A stretch of 64,000 bases of DNA, from the NCBI RefSeq assembly GCF_004521965.1, contig NZ_SDGK01000008.1, positions 17,269 through 81,268 on the forward strand, in the 5' to 3' direction. Within the stretch, counting starts at the first letter, position 1. The number at the start of each line of letters is the position of its first letter. Origin of the DNA: Weissella cibaria (GTDB lineage Bacteria; Bacillota; Bacilli; Lactobacillales; Lactobacillaceae). Of this stretch, positions 57,804 to 64,000 are shown piece by piece. A program made the position numbers and the translations under genes. The notes under the pieces are model-generated. The model was not told the DNA's origin. It saw only the letters and a list, made by a program, of their open reading frames with translations, and did not search any database.

Positions 57804-59475
57804 GAAAAGCCTCGCGTAGTTTTGCCAATAATGCGTCGTGCTCTGCGACGTTAGCTTCGCGGTTACTCTTAATTTCAAGCAAACGTAATCCTTGAGCAGG
57901 TTGGGCTAACAATTCGCGTAATCGTGCCTGGTCCGCAACCAATTCATAATCCGCGTGATAAAGTTTAGCCACATTCGCAATCTCAAATGGCAACGGCGTT
58001 CCAAACATTGGTTCGAAAAAGGCCTTCGCTGCTGCTTGTGGCAAGAATGAGAAGATACCGCCACCTTGATTGTTAACCACTACAATGGTCAAATCTAATT
58101 GTGCCTGGTGTGCCATCATCATCCCATTCATATCATGGAATAACGTCAAATCACCTGTCAAGAACGTTGTTGGCTTGCCGGTCATTGCCATCCCAAAAGC
58201 TGTTGAGACTGTCCCATCAATGCCGTTCGCCCCACGGTTTGCCATCACTCGAATTGCTTGCGTTGGCATAAAGTAATTATCCATATCCCGAATTGGCATT
58301 GAATTGGCCACGAACAATTGACTATCGGCCGGCAAACTCGTCATCGCTAATGGCAAGGCCACTTCCGTCATGTCAGTTGAGGCAATTGTCTTCGTTAACG
58401 TGGTCTTTACGGTTTGCCAGCGAGCTAAGAAGGCAACGCTGTCGCTACCCGGTTCAGCCAACAAATCAGCAATCAAGCCCATCTCATCAACAGCAATTGT
58501 GATTTCAGTTTGCCGAGAGTGATCATGGCCAGCCGCATTTTGACCAGCTTGAATAACTTGCACGTCGTTGGCACGCAGCCAAGCGATAACTCGTGCAGAT
58601 ACCGGTGTGCCACCAAAACGGATAACCACTTCTGGCACCAAATCATCAGCCAACACATCGGCCTCAAGCAATGCATCGATGCCATTTATCGCATGATCAC
58701 TTGGGCGAACCCCGCTCAACACATCAGCCAAAATGGGTAACTTAAAGTGATCCGCGAATCGTTCAAATTGCGTGGCATCCCAACTCATTTCATCTGGTCC
58801 TGCCAAAACCATCGCCCGCTTGTCACGAAGTAAGGCCGCAATGCCTTGCACCGTTTGCCAGTCGGCTCGCATTTGACCGGTAATGATATGCTGGGACACC
58901 ACTGCTGGCCAAGTTGCGCCCAAGTCCGGCATCAAGGGTTTACGCAACGGCAAATTAATCTGTACCGGACCTGCTGGTGCAGTCACTGCCGTCACCACCA
59001 GCTGTTGCACACGATAATCAATATAACGTGTCACATCAGCATGCGCATCTTGCATCTCAATGGCTACGAAATCCTTGATATTATCACCATATAGATTCGT
59101 TTGGTTGACCGTTTGCGGTGCACCAATCGCCTGTAACTCAGCTGGGCGATCGGTTGTCAACGCAACCAATGGTACGTGCGACACGTGGGCTTCCATCATG
59201 GCTGGCAAATAGTTAGCCGTTGCCGTCCCTGATGTCGCTAATAATGCGACCGGTTGGTGCATCGTCTTTGCCATCCCTAAAGCGAAGAAGGCTGCTGACC
59301 GTTCATCAACATCGACAGTGACACGCATGTCATCGCGAACATGTTGCATCTCAGCTAACAACAAGGCAAATGGCGTCGTTCGCGATCCTGGCGATACCAC
59401 AAACTCATGAACACCTTGTGCAACCAAACTACCTAACAGGTGTTTAATATTCGTCGTCAAAACTTCATTTGCCAT
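57796..59475 (-). CDS. menD: MenD, SEPHCHC synthase
   Basis: Thiamine-diphosphate enzyme joining isochorismate and 2-oxoglutarate. The 559 residues start with VQGVHEFVVSPGSRTTPFALL-type sequence, have ALLATSGTATANYLPAMMEA and the ThDP region GDLTLFHDMNGMMMA with NNQGGGIFSFLPQ. Complete. Confidence 0.95.
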   Translation of the reverse strand: MANEVLTTNIKHLLGSLVAQGVHEFVVSPGSRTTPFALLLAEMQHVRDDMRVTVDVDERSAAFFALGMAKTMHQPVALLATSGTATANYLPAMMEAHVSHVPLVALTTDRPAELQAIGAPQTVNQTNLYGDNIKDFVAIEMQDAHADVTRYIDYRVQQLVVTAVTAPAGPVQINLPLRKPLMPDLGATWPAVVSQHIITGQMRADWQTVQGIAALLRDKRAMVLAGPDEMSWDATQFERFADHFKLPILADVLSGVRPSDHAINGIDALLEADVLADDLVPEVVIRFGGTPVSARVIAWLRANDVQVIQAGQNAAGHDHSRQTEITIAVDEMGLIADLLAEPGSDSVAFLARWQTVKTTLTKTIASTDMTEVALPLAMTSLPADSQLFVANSMPIRDMDNYFMPTQAIRVMANRGANGIDGTVSTAFGMAMTGKPTTFLTGDLTLFHDMNGMMMAHQAQLDLTIVVVNNQGGGIFSFLPQAAAKAFFEPMFGTPLPFEIANVAKLYHADYELVADQARLRELLAQPAQGLRLLEIKSNREANVAEHDALLAKLREAFHG

Positions 59476-60633
59476 CTACTTATCTTGCTCCTTCAATAAA
59501 TTCATCATTGGGGTCATCTTCAACCCCGTTTCTTCAAATTCAGCTTGTACATCTGAGTCCACTAAAATGCCTGCACCTGCAAATAACGTCACTGTTCGTT
59601 GCTTCAGCCACATCGACCGAATACCAACAATCATTTCGCCATCACCGTCCGGCTTCACCACGCCAATTGGACCGGCAAACAAGCCACGGGGGTGTTGCTC
59701 AATCGTCTGAATCGTTGACATTGCCCAGTCAATAGGCTTACCACCAAGCGCTGGTGTTGGGTGCAAACGTTCAGCAAGGGCCAATACCATGTTGCCACCA
59801 TTTAATTGCCCCGAAATCGGCGTGTACAAGTGTTGTACCTGTGGGTTCTTCATGATTTGTGGTCCATCTGGTAACGTCAAAGTAGCCACATCTCGCAAAC
59901 GCGACACAATCGTTTCAACCACATATGCATGTTCTTGCAAATTCTTAGGGTCTTGTAAGAGCTCAGTCGCCAAACGCGCATCCTCTGCTTCATCAGCGCC
60001 TCGGCGAATTGTTCCCGCAACACCGGCCGTTTCAAACTGTCCCCGGTTAACTTTTGCCAGGCGTTCAGGGGTCGCTGACACAAACACCTCATCCCCCCGC
60101 TTTAACACAAAGTGGTAACTATTAGGTTGTTGCGTTGCAAGGTCCGCTAGCAATGTCGCTAAATTAAGCTGGCCCGTTAACCTAACTTGTCGTTGCCGTC
60201 CTAGAACCACTTTTTGGTGGCTGGGATTTTGCTGCATGTCATCAACTGCTGTTTGGACCCGATCTGGCCAATCGTGTTCATCCGTTTGGTTTGTAATCGC
60301 TGGGCCAGCTATGGGGTTTGGTGCCCCGAAGGGATCCGTTTCACGTCCCCATAAATGCTGGTCCGTAATGTCGTATAGAACTTCCGGCAACACGAAATAG
60401 CCATTCATTAACGCGCTATCCGCAACGGATTGTTCATCGAATGAAAAACCACCAAAGACCGGGTAACGTTGTTCACGTGTCCATGCTGCCACGGTTTGAA
60501 AATCCGCCCCAAACTTCTCTTCACGGACACCAAAACCGTAGTAGCGTGTTCGCTTATCAGCCGTCGCAAAATAGACGGCATGTTCAGACCGATCAAACCG
60601 ATCGCGTAACTGTTTTTCAGTTGGAAAGCTCAT
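59476..60633 (-). CDS. menF: MenF, isochorismate synthase
   Basis: Converts chorismate to isochorismate, entry to menaquinone. From ATG 60633 (GAGGTG site) it has 385 residues with FVSATPERLAKVNRGQFETAGVAGT and the active-site block LHPTPALGGKPIDWAM and MIVGIRSMWL. First gene of the operon. menB, menE and menA are not in the window, so the rest of the pathway must lie elsewhere if present. Confidence 0.95.
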   Translation of the reverse strand: MSFPTEKQLRDRFDRSEHAVYFATADKRTRYYGFGVREEKFGADFQTVAAWTREQRYPVFGGFSFDEQSVADSALMNGYFVLPEVLYDITDQHLWGRETDPFGAPNPIAGPAITNQTDEHDWPDRVQTAVDDMQQNPSHQKVVLGRQRQVRLTGQLNLATLLADLATQQPNSYHFVLKRGDEVFVSATPERLAKVNRGQFETAGVAGTIRRGADEAEDARLATELLQDPKNLQEHAYVVETIVSRLRDVATLTLPDGPQIMKNPQVQHLYTPISGQLNGGNMVLALAERLHPTPALGGKPIDWAMSTIQTIEQHPRGLFAGPIGVVKPDGDGEMIVGIRSMWLKQRTVTLFAGAGILVDSDVQAEFEETGLKMTPMMNLLKEQDK

Positions 60634-60697
60634 CTCAAACACCTCACTGTTTTTCGCTTATTCCAGTATATCCTACCTAGCAAGGGTGCAACACCCA

Positions 60698-60734
60698 AAA
60701 TAAAAAGACCAACTGCAACTGCAATTGATCTAAT
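60698..60734 (-). terminator. Terminator of the nitroreductase gene
   Basis: AGATCAATTGCA and TGCAGTTGGTCT pair with wobble bases, followed by TTTTTATTTT on the minus strand, directly after the stop. Confidence 0.7.
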
Positions 60735-60737
60735 TAA

Positions 60738-61484
60738 TTATTTTGTCGCGAATCCCTTATCATGCAAATGTTGCGTTGCTAGGCTGTTGTCCTTCGCAGT
60801 TGTCGCAACCATTTTCATATTATGCTCCGTCCAGTCTTCATCGATGCCCCGACCAGCAAAGTACTCACGCATGGTTTTGTTATACGTTGCCACCGCACCT
60901 TCCAACTCCGCTTGATCATACTTGTCTGTCATCCAGAAACCACCTTTAACTGGTAACTTGGGCTTCACCCCAGGTTCCTGGTCAGGATATCCTAGCGACA
61001 AGCCCATCACCGGCTTCACAAACTTTGGCAACTGTAACGCGTCCTGTAGGAAATCCAGTGGACGGACTGCCCCAGCCATTGTCACTGCGCCAAGACCCAC
61101 CGCGTTAGCTGCCAAAACAGCATTCTCTAAGGCAATCCCCGCTGAAATCAAAGCACCCTCGGTCATGTTATACCACGCCAAGTTTTCGGCCATTACAGCA
61201 GCTTGTTCTGGCGTTGCACCAACAAACAACTTGTTGTAATCAATCGCCAAGACGAAGAACCGTGGTGCGCCAGCAATGTGACGTATCCCCACGCGTTCAG
61301 TAATTTCATCCTTCACAGCTTGATCAGTAATCTCAATGAACGTCACTGGTTGAAAGTTATTCATATTTGGACCTGAAGCAGCGGCTGATAAGACTGTCAT
61401 CACCAGATCATCTGAAACGGGTTCATCTTTAAAAGCCCGAATTGATGCGCGATTCGACAAAATTTTAAATACATCGTTTTCCAT
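60738..61484 (-). CDS. Nitroreductase family NAD(P)H oxidoreductase (NfsA/FRP type)
   Basis: FMN-binding homodimeric reductase of about 248 residues, from ATG 61484 with GAGGT before it. The FMN-site start ILSNRASIRAFKDEPV and SGPNMNNFQPVTFIEI and the later GLSLGYPDQEPGVKPKLP are clear NfsA/FRP features. Substrate (flavin, nitro compounds or quinones) is not known. It is a single gene between the men operon and the ABC exporter. Confidence 0.88.
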   Translation of the reverse strand: MENDVFKILSNRASIRAFKDEPVSDDLVMTVLSAAASGPNMNNFQPVTFIEITDQAVKDEITERVGIRHIAGAPRFFVLAIDYNKLFVGATPEQAAVMAENLAWYNMTEGALISAGIALENAVLAANAVGLGAVTMAGAVRPLDFLQDALQLPKFVKPVMGLSLGYPDQEPGVKPKLPVKGGFWMTDKYDQAELEGAVATYNKTMREYFAGRGIDEDWTEHNMKMVATTAKDNSLATQHLHDKGFATK

Positions 61485-61553
61485 GGTTGACCTCAATATC
61501 TCAAATTATTACCTTAATAGCCTACCATACTTTGAAAACGATCTTATAATGAC

Positions 61554-63347
61554 TTACTCAAACTGCGCATCATATAACGTCTTATAAACACCATTTTGGG
61601 CAAGCAACTCATCGTGTGAACCGCGTTCTACAATTTGTCCTTCATTCAATACAACGATTTGATCAGCGTTGTACACTGTACTCAAACGGTGCGCAATCAC
61701 AATTGCTGTTTTGTGTGTCATTAAATTATCCAAGGCGTGCTGAATAATTTTTTCTGACTCGTTATCCAAAGCCGCCGTTGCTTCATCAAGAATAGTGATT
61801 TCAGCATCCTTAACCAAAGCACGCGCAATTGACAATCGTTGCTTTTGACCACCAGACAACTTCACGCCACGCTCACCGACAGTCGTTGCCATACCATCTG
61901 GCAAGCCACGAATGAAGTCCGCAATCGCGGCTCGTACAGCAGCATCCCACAACTTGTCATCAGTCACTTCACCTGAGCCATAACGAATATTGTCCGCAAT
62001 CGTCCCATCGACAATCGTCACATCCTGGCTGACAATTGAAATGTGTTGTCGCAAATCGCGAATATCAATTGCTTCAATTTTCGTATTATCAAACAGGATG
62101 TCACCACCCGTTCGTTCATAAAAACGGGTTAATAATCGAATCAACGTTGACTTACCAGCACCAGAACGGCCAACAACAGCCGTTGTCTTGCCCGCTGGAA
62201 TTAACAAATTAATACCGTTAAGTGATGCCACTCGTTCTTGATCATAACTGAATGACACATTTTGTAAATCGATACCAGTTTGCAAGGGACCTGGGAACGC
62301 GACCGGTTTAGGCGCATTCTTAATTTTCTCCTCAGCACCCATAATGTCTTTGATACGATCATATGAGACTTGCGCCGTCTGGAGCATATTTAATAGTCGC
62401 GAAAATGACCGAATTGGATCTTGCAATAATGATAGGTAACTCAAGTAGGCCACTAATTGACCAACCGTCATGTGCCCCTTAATGACTAGCCATCCACCAA
62501 ATGCCAACACAATCGCTGTGCCAACCGTGTTAATAAAATTAACTAAGGGTTGGAAGATTGCTTGCCACCGGGTTGCTTCTAATTGGTAGCCATTTTGTGC
62601 TTCAACGACATCTCGGAACCGAGCAGTTTCTTCATCTTCTGTTGTATAGCTCTTAATCAGCTCAATCTCTGTGATTGTGCCCTGCAACTGATTGGAAATT
62701 TGTGAACTCGCAGCGCGTACCTTTGTGTAGGCTGCACGAATCTTACTGCGGAAGTAACGAATCGTCACAAAAAGCACCGGAAAGGTCACGGTCACCATCA
62801 AGGCTAGTTGCCAGTCTTGCATAAACAAGAATGTTAAGACAGCGACGAACGTAAAAATATTGCCAATAATGCCAAAACTATCTGAACTAATTAGGCTTTG
62901 TAAATTACTAATATCGCTGGTTAATCGCACCATCAAATCACCCGTCTTGGCGCTTTGAAAATAGTCATAATCCTGCTTCAAGATACGGTTATAAGTTTGC
63001 AACCGTAAATCCGTAATTGACCGTTGTGACAGCATCTGCATCAAATAGGTCGACACGAACGTCACGACGCCCAACACTAGCGTTGTCAAAATCAGCAACC
63101 GAACCTGGACCGCCAACGAGTGGATGTTCTTCAGTGCCACGGCGTGATCAATCACATGTTGTGTAAACTGCGGCACTACAAAATTAAGACCGGCAATAAT
63201 TACCAGCAAGGCCACGTTCAAAACAAGCAATGATTTGCGCTTCAATACACTGCAAAAAACAAACTTTAACATCTCACCAAGGGTGGTATCCGATTCCTTC
63301 AGATATGCTTTAACCTCAGCTGGACTCATGCGTCCACGATTCATCAT
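61554..63347 (-). CDS. ABC exporter half-transporter (MsbA/BmrA-like)
   Basis: Membrane exporter with fused domains: six helices in about the first 300 residues and an ATPase after. I took ATG 63347 (GAGGTGAG site), giving 597 residues. Walker A GRSGAGKST, signature LSGGQKQR and Walker B ITILDEATAALD, plus the switch His region VIAHRLST, are all intact. A stand-alone gene with no partner half-transporter, so probably a homodimer for lipid or drug export. Confidence 0.92.
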   Translation of the reverse strand: MMNRGRMSPAEVKAYLKESDTTLGEMLKFVFCSVLKRKSLLVLNVALLVIIAGLNFVVPQFTQHVIDHAVALKNIHSLAVQVRLLILTTLVLGVVTFVSTYLMQMLSQRSITDLRLQTYNRILKQDYDYFQSAKTGDLMVRLTSDISNLQSLISSDSFGIIGNIFTFVAVLTFLFMQDWQLALMVTVTFPVLFVTIRYFRSKIRAAYTKVRAASSQISNQLQGTITEIELIKSYTTEDEETARFRDVVEAQNGYQLEATRWQAIFQPLVNFINTVGTAIVLAFGGWLVIKGHMTVGQLVAYLSYLSLLQDPIRSFSRLLNMLQTAQVSYDRIKDIMGAEEKIKNAPKPVAFPGPLQTGIDLQNVSFSYDQERVASLNGINLLIPAGKTTAVVGRSGAGKSTLIRLLTRFYERTGGDILFDNTKIEAIDIRDLRQHISIVSQDVTIVDGTIADNIRYGSGEVTDDKLWDAAVRAAIADFIRGLPDGMATTVGERGVKLSGGQKQRLSIARALVKDAEITILDEATAALDNESEKIIQHALDNLMTHKTAIVIAHRLSTVYNADQIVVLNEGQIVERGSHDELLAQNGVYKTLYDAQFE

Positions 63348-63444
63348 ATATCTCACCTCACTTATTCCAGCAACCATCTTACCACTTACAAAAAGTGCAG
63401 GCGTAAAAAAGAACTTATTTAAGCTAAGCTGAAGGTAAAGCGCT

Positions 63445-63450
63445 TATAAT
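63445..63450 (+). promoter_or_regulatory. Likely -10 box of the 28-residue peptide gene
   Basis: A perfect TATAAT at 63445-63450 sits about 43 bases before the small ORF. No good -35 box is visible 16-18 bases upstream, so strength or an activator requirement is uncertain. Confidence 0.45.
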
Positions 63451-63492
63451 TTAACTATACAAAAAGTGAACAACAACCTTGGAGGTACGATT

Positions 63493-63579
63493 ATGATTCG
63501 AACTATTGGTAACCGTGTAATGGCATCTTTCATGGCTGTAAAGGCCAGCTTGCTGACATTTGCTCTTTTCGCAATTTAA
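63493..63579 (+). CDS. 28-residue hydrophobic peptide, unknown function
   Basis: A short gene with its own signals: TATAAT upstream, a strong GGAGG site seven bases before ATG 63493, and a terminator right after the stop. The peptide reads MIRTIGNRVMASFMAVK then ASLLTFALFAI: a basic start and a hydrophobic second half ending in Ile. It could be a small membrane protein, a toxin, a peptide signal or a leader peptide. I do not recognise it and it is below normal gene-calling length. Confidence 0.6.
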   Translation: MIRTIGNRVMASFMAVKASLLTFALFAI

Positions 63580-63589
63580 CTAATCTTTA

Positions 63590-63625
63590 GCCCGTCCTGA
63601 CGCACAGCGTAGGGCGGTTTTTTAT
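63590..63625 (+). terminator. Terminator of the 28-residue peptide gene
   Basis: CCGTCCT and AGGGCGG (63592-63598 with 63611-63617, one G-U pair) are followed by six T residues and more T-rich sequence. Confidence 0.85.
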
Positions 63626-63672
63626 TTATCAGGTTGTTGGGTTTGTGCGTGTCGTGCTAGCGCACGAGGCAT

Positions 63673-63791
63673 GGCATGGGTGTGGGGAATTGACTTCGAC
63701 AAAGGTGCCAGCTGGGAAACTCCGCCGGTGCTTGGCTGAACTTGTGAGTTCCCCGCCGGTCATCGCTACGCCAATTCCCCACACCTATGCC
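63673..63791. repeat. Long inverted-repeat element with internal hairpins
   Basis: A 20-base stem (63673-63692 with 63772-63791), all positions pairing if one G-U is allowed, closes 79 inner bases. Inside, GGGAAACTC (63714-63722) pairs with GAGTTCCC (63746-63753) with a bulge, and two copies of CCGCCGG are present. No reliable gene lies in this region (63626-63940). It may be a structured RNA or a palindromic mobile repeat. Strand unknown. Confidence 0.6.
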
Positions 63792-63943
63792 AGCAACCGA
63801 GATACTCTCGATTTGTTTGATAGCCATCGTTAGGTCGACCGGGTCAACTTATGATCACATCAATATTTTAGTAGCCATTTGACAACTTTAGACATCAGAG
63901 AACGTCTTGACTGTCGCAACCAAATTCAACGACAATACCAATA

Positions 63944-63976
63944 CAAAAAACCGCCGGCTCGTTGGCCCGCGGTAAC
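63944..63976 (-). terminator. Terminator of a minus-strand gene beyond the window
   Basis: ACCGCGGGC and GCCGGCGGT pair with one mismatch, followed by six T residues on the minus strand. It implies a minus-strand gene ending just right of the window. Confidence 0.65.
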
Positions 63977-64000
63977 TTTCACAATGCTTGGCGACACATC

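Overview
The window looks like chromosomal DNA of a heterofermentative lactic acid bacterium, most likely a Weissella or close relative (Lactobacillaceae, former Leuconostocaceae). This is an inference from protein style, moderate G+C and gene order. The signs are a Gram-positive dcw cluster ending in ylmG-ylmH-divIVA-ileS, T-box and lysine riboswitch leaders, a tripartite PurS/Q/L enzyme and an Rgg-like regulator. Nearly every gene lies on the minus strand. The plus-strand exceptions are a GNAT acetyltransferase, an alpha carbonic anhydrase, a VOC protein, an IS30 transposase and a 28-residue peptide. I saw no rRNA, tRNA, CRISPR array or prophage.

Layout. 1-1.3 kb: start of a competence pilus operon (comGA, partial comGB). 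1.4-3.1 kb: an NCS2 purine permease behind a structured leader with a terminator. 3.1-8.1 kb: yebC, then a phosphatase-TPR-recD2 operon with a long folded leader. 8.1-25 kb: ileS with its T-box and the whole dcw division/cell-wall cluster in the order mraZ-rsmH-ftsL-pbpB-mraY-murD-murG-divIB-ftsA-ftsZ-sepF-ylmG-ylmH-divIVA. 25.3-32.3 kb: a small membrane protein, rsmE, prmA, pyk, a lysine permease under a lysine riboswitch, a GNAT gene and a broken membrane-protein gene. 32.4-45.5 kb: a purine operon purE-K-C-S-Q-L-F-M-N-H-D-fhs, with purK frameshifted. 45.8-49.2 kb: ribB and an amino-acid ABC transporter under a T-box whose specifier reads His. 49.2-53.3 kb: mreD/mreC/mreB and radC, with a carbonic anhydrase in between. 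53.4-55.8 kb: VOC protein, Rgg-like regulator, IS30 element. 55.9-60.6 kb: menF-D-H-C for early menaquinone synthesis. 60.7-64 kb: a nitroreductase, an ABC exporter, a 28-residue hydrophobic peptide gene and a large inverted-repeat element.

How the genes work together. The dcw cluster makes lipid II precursors, crosslinks septal wall and assembles the Z-ring. MreBCD guides side-wall growth. The purine operon plus fhs makes IMP and its own 10-formyl-THF. The NCS2 permease may be a salvage route, relevant because purK is disrupted. Lysine and histidine uptake appear to be under RNA control.

The least explained parts are RNA and DNA signals rather than proteins: the NCS2 leader, the folded leader at 7.9-8.0 kb, two opposed arrays of 10-bp-spaced GTGG motifs upstream of mraZ, a T-box with a complementary copy beyond its terminator, and the peptide plus hairpin at the right end.
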